In this document: positions 1 to 9,952 of the stretch, piece after piece | Position numbering within the stretch: position 1 is the stretch's first letter | Layout: each line of letters opens with the position of its first letter | From: Neonectria sp. B-13 | Taxonomy: Eukaryota > Ascomycota > Sordariomycetes > Hypocreales > Nectriaceae | Direction: 5' to 3' | Assembly: GCA_002682825.1 (NCBI GenBank) | Contig: NOKP01000023.1 | Location: forward strand, 496,001-560,000 | Length of the DNA stretch: 64,000 bases | Made by a program: the position numbers and the translations under genes | The notes under the pieces: generated by a model | Databases searched by the model: none | What the model was told of the DNA's origin: nothing | Seen by the model: the letters and a program-made list of their open reading frames with translations, nothing else

Positions 1-1886
1 ACTGGATCAGATCTTGATTCTGCTGCTGGCGAGGTTGCTGAGCAGCGAAAGGGTTGTTGGTACCCTGGCCGTTCATGCCAGCAGGACCAGTGGCCGCCGG
101 GAGCTGAGTGCCGTAGCTGATGTTAGGCATGCCAGTGAACTGTTGTCGGAGGAAGGGGTTGTTTCCGGTGGCATCGGGGCCGATCCGGGAGATGCCTGAA
201 CCAGCGCTGTTGACAAAGGTGCCCGGAGCGGTGTGCTGTGCGGGCAAACGGAGGTTTCCGGTGTTGCCAAAGGTATCCATTCCATCGCCAGAGGCCAGAA
301 GCGTGTTGAGTCGGGTCTCGTGCTCGTTCAATTCCTTCTGAGGAGCGATGAAGGATGGTTGCGCCTGGCCGAAGGAATTCTGCTGCGGTAGCTGCAACTG
401 TTGCTGCGGCGGTTGGGTATTGAAGCTGGCCAGTGTCTTTTGCTCAGGGAGCGAGCCTAGAGACGAAATAGGGTTTGGCTTGGGTGCCGCCGAAGGGTGG
501 TTGAACTGGGCAAAGGGGTTGTTGGAGCCAGTCGGGGTGGGTTGCAATGACTGGGCCTGGTTGTTGGTGGTCGCCCAAGGGTTGTTGGTGCCAGGCTGCA
601 AAGTTGGCTCTGGAGAGGCTGGAGAAGACAGCTGCTGCTGTTGCTGTTGCTGCTGCAGGTACGGGTTGAATCCGGTAGGCTGAGGCTGGAAGGCCTGCAG
701 GTTCTGCTGCTGTTGACTATAGGGGTCTAGCCCTATGCCGGCTTGTTGCACCCCGTAGCCAGCAGTGTAGTTGGGTTGGAAACCCGCAGGCTGGTTCTGC
801 TGGTAGCCGGTGTAAGCGTTGGCCACATAGCCGGTGGGTTGGTTCTGTTCGATGGGGTTGGCGAAGAAGTCGACGGGGTTTCCTTGCTGGTATCCCTGGT
901 TGAAGCCAGTGGGCTGTGGTTGAGTCGTCGGCTGGACGGGGTCGTCGTCGAACAGGGACGCAGCGTTGCTGTCCTCCAGCTCTTTGCGCCGTCTCTCCTC
1001 CTCTTCCTGACTCAGCTTGATGGCCTTTGCGAGGTCATCGTCGTCATCAGGCACCTGCCGGCTCTCTCGCTTTTTCCTGTCCTCCTCCTCCTGGTACCTG
1101 CTTGCCTCAAGGGCCAGTCGGTATTCAGCATCTTCCTCCTCGGTCATGGCCCTCCTTCCACCACGTCCTTCACGCCCTTCGCGATGGGGTCGCCCTTGGG
1201 AGGAGGAAGAAGGCTCGGCGTGCTGGGGGGCAAACTCCTCGAGCCCGGTCACGCGCGACTTCCAAGTCTTTCGATCGCTTCGCTCCGCTCGCAGTCGTTC
1301 TTCGTCCAGGATCAGGGAGGTCAACTCCTTGGCAGCAACTCGAACTATGCAAAAGTTAGCACCTATCCCGCATGAGAGTACAATGTGCGCATACCATTCT
1401 GTCCTACATCCCTTCCCTCCTCGTCGACATACTGAAACTCCCGCAGGGTCTTGATGATGTAAATGCTCTGGCGGGCCCAAGTGACGACGAGCTCGGAACC
1501 TTCATGGAGACAATAGTCAAGGACCTTGAGGGCCTTGAGGACGTGGCGCCAGTTCTTTCCCTTGTCATTCAGGCGCTTGTCAAGCATGTCCATAATTTCG
1601 TAGAATTCAGTGGAGCTAGAAGGGGACAAGCCAAATCAGTACCAGGATCGCGGAATAGCAGGACGGGTGGAACGGTCGCATACGTGTTGTAAGTCATCTG
1701 AGCAATTTCGCTCATCTGGGTGCCGGTTGGGCCCCATGGGTCATTGCTGGTAGCTGTTGGAGGCGGGAGTCAGCGGGGATGGTTCGATGGTGAGGTCGTA
1801 ATGGATTGCCAACCTTCTCGGACCTTGACCTGGGCAGTAGAGTAACCCTTGGTCACATTTTTGACGCTTCGCATTACCTTCGACAT
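1..1886 (-). CDS. Epsin (ENTH-UIM-NPF endocytic adaptor), 3' end beyond the window
   Basis: Clathrin-adaptor epsin of the Ent1/Ent2 type, which binds PI(4,5)P2 membranes and ubiquitinated cargo. Exons on the minus strand are 1886-1814, 1753-1684, 1615-1395 and 1344 to the left edge; all joins keep frame. The first three exons and the start of the fourth encode the ENTH domain (starts MSKVMRSVKNVTKGYS; contains DPWGPTGTQMSEIA and WRHVLKALKVLDYCLHEGSE). Two ubiquitin-interacting motifs follow (cores AEYRLALEASRYQEEE and LAKAIKLSQEEEERR, about 1000-1150). A long Q/N/P-rich tail carries repeated NPF tripeptides (for example about 60 and 145), the EH-domain ligands. The first intron has an unusual donor, GTTGGC. 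The ATG at 1886 is chosen because it gives the conserved ENTH N-terminus. The C-terminus lies off the left edge. ENT1 versus ENT2 naming cannot be decided, because filamentous fungi usually have a single epsin. Confidence 0.93.
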
Positions 1887-3691
1887 GGTGGGCGATTTGT
1901 GTGGTCGGCCGGGGAGGGTGGGTTGCTGTGGCTGGCAGAAGCGTTGGGCTTAGGGGAGGATGCGTCCTGGGCGCCAACGAGTCGGCAGGGGCGCGATCGG
2001 TCGTCGGACGGGTCGACGATTTGGAAAAGAGATGGAGGCTAGTCCTGCGACTCGTGGTGTCACAAATGCAGCTTCGAATATAACGCGCACGGGGTGGCGA
2101 CGTTGGGCGGAGCGGATGCCGTATAGGAGGGGAAGGGGGAAATCCAATCTCGGAAAGTCACGAGACGCTCAATCCAGAGTCGACGGCGACGGTATTGCGA
2201 TCTCGAGAGGCAGAATCGGGGGCGTGTGGTGAGGTTTGCGTTGGCTTGCGGAGAGCTGTCGAGCCGTCTGGGAGATGGTATGTGGGGAGGTTGGAGGTTG
2301 GAGGTTGCGGCGTTCGTGGGGTGACTGTGACTGAGGCTGGCTACCTTGGGAGATGAGGCCGGGGCGGAGGAAGCAGCGCACAGCGGACGCTAGAGAGGGA
2401 GGGACGGAGATGGAGTTGGTGAGATGGGATGTCGAGGGAAAGTTTTTGGCGCAACGCGCGTCGGTGTGGTGGAAGGTGAGGGAGAAGGTTTCTAGCCGAG
2501 ACGGGCGGCCTGGACGGAGATGATTGTGCTCTCGTTGTCACTGGCGGTGGTAATTAGTGAGTGGTGGAATGGACGGCACTGCCAGTTCATCAGTCCGGTC
2601 GGGGTGAGCGGCGGCGAAAGCGAGGGTGGCTGCGCAGCCAACCTGATTACGTACTATGGGGCAGTGGATGATGACAGAAATAGCTGGCCAACTGGGCACA
2701 TCGACGCGTAGAAGTCCCAGCTTTTCCTTTCTGTCACCCAGCACAGATTCAGGTAAGGTAGTAATTAAGTAGTCTCACTCTAGACTACTAGTAGGTACTT
2801 CGCTCGGTCGCCTTGAGTGCCCCTACGTCACGGGGAGCCACACTACCACTCATCATTCGCCCCAGCCGCGTCGCCAAGATGGGCACCCATTTGTGATCCA
2901 TCCATCTTTCATGCGCCCGACTGGCAACACCACTGGAGCCATGTCCCGGCTAGGCCGCCATTTATCCACTTTCGAGCCCAGAACATATCTGGAACGTAAC
3001 CACGATGCGCCCAGTTGGTGTTTCTTGTTAGTTGATTTCTCTTTGTGTTTTTTGTGGTGTAGCGCTGGGTGGCTCGTCAACACCATTGACATCCAGTACC
3101 TGAAAATGGGGATATTGGCCGGGTTGAATTGACCACAGCGAAGAGCTGCCCTGAACACTTACGTTCATTTCTGTCCTCGAAACACCTTGAAACGAATCAC
3201 TGCCGGGACTTCCGTCCAAGCATTTGCTATACTCATCTCAGCTTTCTGTACCCTAAGGTAGGTAGTTCTTGTAAGACACCCCCTGTCTCACCAAACTCTC
3301 CCGCAACCAAGAGCATTGTTCCTGCAATAGAAACAATCTGCCTACCCAACTATGTAAAGCACTATTGCTCTGTTCTAGAGTACAAAAATATGTGACTGAA
3401 CAAGCCAGTTCGACACTTGAACACCCCTTTGTCTGTCTACGTTCAATGGCTGTCCCGCTCCCCATAATACACTTGAAAGCCATGTTCGCAAAGAAAAGGC
3501 CATATTCATTCCAGCTCTATCACCCGAAGAGTCTTAGTCCACAAAGAAGATATGTTTCTTTGTTGAGACCATGTAATTTACCTATAATATAAAAGCCCAG
3601 TTTTGCTTCACGATCCATGATTCTGAAGCAGTTCAACCCGTTTCAATCCTCACTTACCCCCTCCCCCTAACTGTAACTCAGACCAGTTACA
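1887..3691. other. Intergenic region between epsin and orphan gene
   Basis: No coding region is supported. The first roughly 600 bases are the divergent upstream region and probable 5' leader of the minus-strand epsin gene, purine-rich on the plus strand. The rest becomes AT-richer towards the promoter of the following gene. Short open frames here have no recognisable protein character. Confidence 0.6.
3583..3595 (+). promoter_or_regulatory. TATA box of the orphan repeat gene
   Basis: A TATA element with core TATAAAAG at 3588-3595 lies about 100 bases before the ATG at 3692. A short CT-rich stretch (about 3640-3670) follows, a common fungal transcription-start context. Seen in sequence; its use as a promoter is inferred. 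Confidence 0.5.
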
Positions 3692-5212
3692 ATGACAGCT
3701 TCCAACCCGGTTATCCGACCCGTGCGCGGCGAGCCGAGATCGAAACAGTCAAAAAGGAACGACGATTTCATGAAGAAGGCGATTCAAGAATGCATTCGAC
3801 CCAAACCGTCACCCCCAATCAACACGGCCAACTCTCAGCCACAAGACCAGAGTGAGAGAGAAGAAGGAGAATGCTCTCCAGAAGTGTCTCCTAGTTTTCC
3901 TTCCAGTGAGAGCTACACTTACGCTGCAAGTTCAGCAGATGCTGGCTACGAAAATGGCACATCACCGGTGCATCTCCAAATTGACCCAGTCAAGTGCCAA
4001 GCACAGGTCGAGAATGACAGAAAGGAGGGTGAACGTATTTCAGAAGAGCCTCCCGTCTCTATTTACCACAAGAGCCCAGCGTACGCCGGCTCCTCTAATT
4101 CCTCAGCAACACCACCCCGCGAGGCGGCTCGTTTCGTTGATGAGATATCGGATTCTAGGTCCTCTAGATTCACTTCTGATCGCCGTTACGTTGACTACTC
4201 AGAAGATTCATATAGCAAGACGGCTCGTTTTGTTGATGATAGATCGGATTCCAGGTCTTCCAGACTCACTTCTGGTCGTCGCTATGTTGACTACTCAGAG
4301 GAGTCATACGGCGAGACGGATCGTTTCGTTGATGACAGAAGGGATGATAGGTCCTTCAGGCTCGCTTCTGGTCGTCGTCGCGCTGACTTCTCAGAGGCGT
4401 CGTACGGTGAGACCGAGTCTGTTGCCTTTTCCAGACGATCATCCAGGCCATTTAAGCGACACGGTCAACGACCTATATACAGGGTTGGAAAGCCAAGAAA
4501 CTGCCCCCCAGTAAGGGATGGAACGCGGGTTTCATGGAAAGAATTCAATCGCCGCCGTACCATGAAAGCCTACACCTCTCTCGCATCCGGAATGTCGATC
4601 CCTGCGGAGATGCGAGACACCGACTATCGTCAAGATTCTAGAAATCTTGAACTTGGTACGGTCATCTCTGCGGCCCATCATACGCAGGGTCGAGGGGATA
4701 TCGTTGATCCCTACAATCCGAACCTGACGTGGTCGACCTTCGGGCCTGTCCACTCGAAATACCGCAAAATGGTGGTTTTCGAGAGATGGGGTGAGCATTT
4801 CAATTGCCTCCCCGTGTATACCTACAACGGTAAAGGCCTTGGATCCTATGGCGCGAATTGGCTGCACCGCAAGGACATCTCCGACGAGTATATTGGCATC
4901 CGCGAAGGCGAGAAACTTGACACTAACACTAAGACCAACACCGAGGCGCGTGATGAATCCTCCCATAGACCTCTGACCGCTTACCGACACCGGGATTGGC
5001 CAAAGAATCGGGATTTCATCTCCGATGCGTCTCTTATCAAAATTACAGAGCAGCATATCCACAACGCAGGCGACAAGTGTTCAATCGAAGGGTATGTCGA
5101 CCCGGCTGACTTGATAAGACTAATAGAAATGCGCAAGGAAATATCCGAGATAAAGAGGCTCAATGCAATAGCTGAGATAGAGGCTCGATCGGGTGTCGGC
5201 CTTGCAGACTAA
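3692..5212 (+). CDS. Orphan protein with three 32-residue repeats and DUF6590-like C-terminal half
   Basis: An intronless 506-residue reading frame starting at a good ATG context (acaATG). The N-terminal part (about 1-145) is charged and low-complexity. Residues about 147-242 hold three tandem copies of a 32-residue unit (pattern RFVDD-S/R-DxRSxRLxSGRRYVDYSEESYGET), with an exact DNA period of 96 bases at 4130, 4226 and 4322. The C-terminal half (about 310-500) contains a segment reading KMVVFERWGEHFNCLPVYTY followed by NGKGLGSYG. This resembles my memory of DUF6590, a fungal domain of unknown function with a (K/R)xxVVxxxxxHCxCLPIxTYxGxG pattern. The domain is usually found in lineage-specific proteins. 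No catalytic role is known, and I see no signal peptide or membrane segment. The gene is flanked by comparatively AT-rich DNA and has a strong TATA box. Confidence 0.8.
   Translation: MTASNPVIRPVRGEPRSKQSKRNDDFMKKAIQECIRPKPSPPINTANSQPQDQSEREEGECSPEVSPSFPSSESYTYAASSADAGYENGTSPVHLQIDPVKCQAQVENDRKEGERISEEPPVSIYHKSPAYAGSSNSSATPPREAARFVDEISDSRSSRFTSDRRYVDYSEDSYSKTARFVDDRSDSRSSRLTSGRRYVDYSEESYGETDRFVDDRRDDRSFRLASGRRRADFSEASYGETESVAFSRRSSRPFKRHGQRPIYRVGKPRNCPPVRDGTRVSWKEFNRRRTMKAYTSLASGMSIPAEMRDTDYRQDSRNLELGTVISAAHHTQGRGDIVDPYNPNLTWSTFGPVHSKYRKMVVFERWGEHFNCLPVYTYNGKGLGSYGANWLHRKDISDEYIGIREGEKLDTNTKTNTEARDESSHRPLTAYRHRDWPKNRDFISDASLIKITEQHIHNAGDKCSIEGYVDPADLIRLIEMRKEISEIKRLNAIAEIEARSGVGLAD
4130..4417 (+). 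repeat. Three tandem 96-bp coding repeats
   Basis: Units begin at 4130, 4226 and 4322 with the common start cgtttcgttgatga (one T for C change in unit 2). They are in frame, so each encodes one 32-residue copy. Units 1 and 2 are more alike at the DNA level than unit 3, which suggests stepwise duplication. Confidence 0.85.
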
Positions 5213-6019
5213 TGAGTTGTGGTAAGGGACGCATGTGCTCAGGTTTTACGAGGAAACCGACATTTGAATTGGCCAGGAATAGGAGGACATATATATACGG
5301 CGTTAACAATACTTAGTTTGAATTGTAAACATGGCTGGCAAGCTGGCACTGGAGTCTGGCGATGCCACATATACTATATGTTAGAAGGAGTATATTTCAG
5401 CGTTCATTGAATTCGAAATCTTTCTTCCAATGGTAAATTGCTAAATATGCTTTCCATTCATAATTCTCCAACATGTAATTTTCAATTACCCCCCGGAAGC
5501 TAACGAATTCAAGACTCAGAACTCTCAGTGTCAAGACAAACATGTGATGGCAGACCCGTTACCAATCTGCGGGGCACTGGCCCTGCTGGATTCGCACCAG
5601 GGGCGAATCGAGCTTCAACTCGAGGGCTGTCGAGTAGTTTTTCTTAAGTCCTGCCTTCTGGCATTGTGCCTTAGACGTAGTAGCCAGCTGAACCAGGAAG
5701 CTTGAAATCCATAAACATTGAATTGACCAAAGACCGATATGAAACATCTATAAAGTCCAGCCCAATGTAAAATGACACCGGCCCCCCATCCGTATGTGAC
5801 CAGCCTAACACCCTCCAACGCAGGTTTCCTTGCAACCATGCGGATCGGATCTAGGGCCTGACTGACTAGACCAGCAGGCATCAGTATGTACCAAGAAGAT
5901 CGCCCTCCTCTCTCGTCACCCCCGGAAGCCCTCCATACACTCTATCGTCGGGTGTGATATTAGTGTACATTGTAAGCCCCGTTGTTCTATATGGATATCT
6001 CCCTCTTCGAGGTGAGAAA
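5213..6019. other. Intergenic region (convergent 3' flanks)
   Basis: Lies between the 3' ends of the orphan gene (plus) and the carrier gene (minus). It is AT-richer than average, with TATA-like runs near 5290. A GC-rich island at 5560-5630 has short inverted repeats (ctggattcgcaccag), but I could not fold it into a tRNA. Nothing else is supported. Confidence 0.55.
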
Positions 6020-7262
6020 TCACTTTTGCCAGCTGCGGAACGTGTCCATGACGGTGGTGAAAACGACCAGCAGAATACCACCTCCAGGGCCGAGACGCAG
6101 AACCTAAAATATAGTTATTAGCACGATGACTAGGCTCGCCGAGTTCAGGACTTATGACTCACTTTGGGGAGGAAGCCCTTGTAAAGAGCAGAGAAGCCCT
6201 CCTCGCGAGCGACGGTGATGACGGAGGGGAAAGCCCAGTTGTACTTGGGGGTCACTCCGGGAACCTTGGGGGTGTTCTGAATTCGGCTCTTGACGACGTC
6301 CAAGGGGGTGTTGAGCATGGTACCGACGGTGCCACCAACAGCACCAGAGAGAAGGTCGTTGCCCATCTTGCCCTGAGGGGTCTCAGCCTTGGGGATCAGC
6401 TGTCGGACCTGGAAGATGCAGCCAAAGTAACCGGCGTTCCAGAGGATATGGCGCCAGAGGGTGCTCTCCAGACCCTGGTACATGGCGAGAGGACCCTCAG
6501 CCTTGATGGTCTTGGCGACAACGTCGAGCATGCCGCTGTACTTTCCGGCGGAGGCCTTGTCCTGGAGGCGGATCTTGACGAGCTCGAAGGGGACGACGAC
6601 GAAGGACTCGGTGGCACCAGCAGAGGCACCAGTGAGAATCGAGACAGACTGGTTCATCTGGGTGAGGCCGAAGGCGTTGCGGTAGAACTTGCCCCACTCA
6701 TCGTTGGCGGCGAACTTGGTCGCACGCTTGGGAGCCTCCATGAGGATGGGCGCGGAGATGCCACGGTAGAGACGGGAGAAACTGGCGCGAGGTCAGCGGC
6801 GCGGTCGCACAATGCGAGGGATTGGCGCAAGCAGTACCCCTCATGCTTGATGATCTTGCGGAAGCAGTCCAGCATGCCATTGTAGGCATCGGCGCCGGTG
6901 GCATTGGCGGACTGGAGTTGCCTGGTACTGTTAGCAATGGGTGGCTCGGTAGGAGTGCGCGAAGTAGGCCATACACTCGGGTCTTGACGACATCAAGAGG
7001 ATACCTGGGAGCACGTTAGCATCGGGTCGTTCGAGGGCTGAGTGGGACGTCATACATGACCAGAATCTACACCGGACGAGGGATTAGCAGTGATCCTAGG
7101 AGCATTGGCAGCTGGCGCGGGCATACCTCCGAGACACCGGCAATGGCGCCTGGTCACGAGTCAGTCAAAGCATCTCGACGAGGCGGATCGGGATGGGCAA
7201 GGCGGCAACGAACCTGCGGCGAACTGGTACTGGAAGGGAAGGGGCTTCTCGTCGGTCGACAT
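6020..7262 (-). CDS. odc: Mitochondrial 2-oxodicarboxylate carrier (SLC25 family)
   Basis: Inner-membrane carrier that exchanges 2-oxoadipate and 2-oxoglutarate, linking lysine metabolism and the TCA cycle. Seven exons on the minus strand: 7262-7214, 7149-7127, 7066-7056, 7004-6975, 6921-6838, 6781-6163 and 6103-6020, giving 299 residues, the usual SLC25 size. The three mitochondrial-carrier repeats each show the Px[D/E]xx[K/R] signature: PLDVVKTR, PFELVKIR and PLDVVKSR. The segments WRHILWNAGYFG and ATKFAANDEW match the Odc1/Odc2 subgroup as I know it. There is no cleavable presequence, as is normal for carriers. Exon 2 is 23 nt and exon 3 only 11 nt, yet every junction keeps frame and restores the conserved first repeat. 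The start at 7262 is the ATG that opens the conserved N-terminus (MSTDEKPLPFQYQFAAG). Confidence 0.93.
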
Positions 7263-9952
7263 GATGGCGATGGGTCGGACTGGACACTGGGGGGACAGAG
7301 GGACAGACAGACGGGGCTGAATCGAAAGAGAATGAGAGAATGAGAAAACCCGGAGCTGAGGAGGATGAGGAGGAAGAAAGTCAGAGCAACCTCCGAGCGA
7401 ATACCGGGCCGGGGAGGGAATTTGTTGGTGGTGGTGGTCAGGCGTCTTATCGGGTTTAGCGATAACACGCCGAAAAGAGCCCCCCACAGTCCGCGTCCGT
7501 GGTCGGGCGCCGCCGCGCGACACTGCGACAGAGGGTACAAGCTAGCACCGACAGGATGTGGAGGCACGCGCATCGCCCGAGATGTCAAAGGCGTCCAGAC
7601 GGTCCAGTACCGCATGTTACCGGCGGCCTTGCTTTTTTGGCCGTGCCCTACGACGACGGTGGGACCGGGCATGTTGGTTTTCGCCGGATCCATGATGATT
7701 TTCAGGCTGCGTCCGTCTCCTTACGAATAAACTAGTCTAGACCCCAGACCCAGAATCTACGAAGCACGGGGATCAATTGGGAGAGTCTGGGGGCGGGTTT
7801 CCTTTCTTCCAGTGCGTCCAATTACTCTGGGGATGTACAGTTGGACTGTACTTTTATTATTGGACACCATTGCCCTCACCGAGGACCCCGAGTTACCTCC
7901 TGCCATCCGTCACCGGGCGTGAGGCTTACTGCACAACCAGCGCTGCCCTGTAAGACACTGCGTTCGTGCGACACAGCAAAACGAACAGCATACAGGCGGC
8001 ATGCGTCCGTACCTGGATGGCGAAATGTCGGCATTGGAGTGGCGCGCAAAAACCCTTGCTTGCCCTTGTCCCTGCAGGGCATTCAACTCTCGGCTACTTG
8101 GCCCTGATAGGCCCTGCTAACCAAGCCTCCACCACCGCACACGACCGGCAACGACGCAACGTCACTGGGAGCGCTCGCGGTGACTTGCCGGTTGCGCATC
8201 CCGAGCCGAGTGAGCGAGCGAGAGGCTAGAGCAGGCCAAACCACTCTCCAAATATGGGATGGCATCCCCAAATCGACTTCGGGATTCATCGTCACAGACA
8301 CCTCGCCTTCTTCGTCCTGACCGAAACCCCGCCGTGTCGACGCTCACCGGTCACCGGCGTCCCGGCGTCCGGCCCCGTCGACCGAGCGGAAGTTGGCCCG
8401 ATGGGGTCTAGCACTGACCACCTGGCACGTCTCGGACCTGGGGAGATGGGGATTCATCTTCACGTTGGACCCAGATGTCGAAAGGTTTTCTGGTGGTTCG
8501 GACCCAGTTTCCCGATCACACCCAACTTTCGACTGTCTCAATCCCCTTCGTCCTTTTTGTCCTTTCCATCCATCCATGAGACGTGACTGGTGAGATCTTG
8601 AGCTTGGACTCGAGCTCAAACTCAAGCTAGAGCTCAGGCTGAGCTTGAGGTCGAATATATCCCATCCCCAGGAGATACGTAGTACGATGTACTTCAATGA
8701 CCACGTCAGGCCAGGCCAGCTCTGTGAGCTCACATCGTCAGCTTCTGCTTCCGGACCCATCCATCACTGCCAATCCAGTTGTTGGATAATTACCTATCTA
8801 TCCACGTGCAGTGCAGGCGGCGGGGCGTCCTGCATCCGATGGACAAAACGCTGTGGTGAATCTTCATCCGACACTGAACTGAAAGCATTCCTTCTTCTCC
8901 CGTCTTCACCCCGAGCTCTCCACAGACCAATTTGCTACGGAATGATCCGATCCTATCGCCGGTATTATGTACAGTCCGGTGCATGTACGAAGTAGCCTGG
9001 ACTCTTGCTACTTACTGTCCCCCGCGTGGCCGCGGCCGTCTTTATTCTTGCACCCACATGTCCTCGCTGGCCTGGACTCTGGAATACCTTCTTTGTCGCG
9101 TGCATCAATGGAAACCATCCAACTGGACGACAGCGATGCTGCCGCCGCCACCTCCCGATCACCTGAGATCTGATCGGACTCCATGAACCACGCCGATGCG
9201 CGTTGCAGAGCTTTCTATGACTTTGCCTCAGCAGCAAATAAGATGCTGGTACCAACCATGTGCCGTCGCAAAAGGAATGCAGTGCAAAGCCCTATCCGCC
9301 CTCCAATCCGGCACACCGTGAAGGCGTGGGCTGCCATTGGCCCCGTGCGTCGGTAGGGTTTCTGGTTCCAGCGGTTTGCAGCCTCAAGGGCGTTTGCGGA
9401 TAGGTGCCCGCCACTAGAATCCAGGCGCTGTGGGAGCTGTAAGTGCTGGTGGTGGGGTTAGGTGCAGGCAGTACCCGGAAGGTGGTGCTGACGCGCACAA
9501 CCGGCCCCTCGGAAACACATGGAAGCCATTTCTCGGTATGACACTTCGCGACTTGGCATCTTGCTCCTCGATATCCTTAATTCGCTCTGCGCTTGCCTCG
9601 TCGACCCCTATCGCCATCGTCCTAGCTCATCGGCATCAAGATAGTACATCTTCTGCTCTAGGCCTGGCTCTTACACGAACCGAACACCACATCTGCTCGA
9701 CTGATTTTCGAGTTCCTATTCCTATTCCAAGGTGGCAACTTACACCCCCGTCGAACCCATCGCGACCCATCGCCTGTACCGACGCCCATTGCCTCGCCCG
9801 CAGCCTTGCCGTTCACGACACACCGCGCTCGCCGCCCCTTCCCGAGTTCTCCGGCGCCTCCAAATCGCACCTTTAAACAAGCCGTGATCCACCGAGACTC
9901 ACAGCGAGGTGCCGTTTCGAGCGCTTGGAACAGTGTCCTCGACCCCCCGCCC
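7263..9952. other. Intergenic region between divergent carrier and BTB-protein genes
   Basis: About 2.7 kb shared upstream region. No coding region is supported. It contains a cluster of inverted repeats at 8598-8649, listed separately, and a CT-rich leader just before 9953. Confidence 0.55.
8598..8649. repeat. Nested inverted repeats built from GAGCTT/GAGCTC
   Basis: TTGAGCT at 8598-8604 pairs perfectly with AGCTCAA at 8613-8619 (8-nt loop). CTCAAGCT at 8621-8628 pairs perfectly with AGCTTGAG at 8642-8649 (13-nt loop). The whole 52 bases is made of near-palindromic AGCT-centred hexamers. Function unknown. Confidence 0.7.

Noticed and set aside
5556..5640. tRNA-like inverted repeat and B-box-like gtgcgaatcc
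   Set aside because: No cloverleaf with acceptor, D and anticodon arms could be built on either strand.
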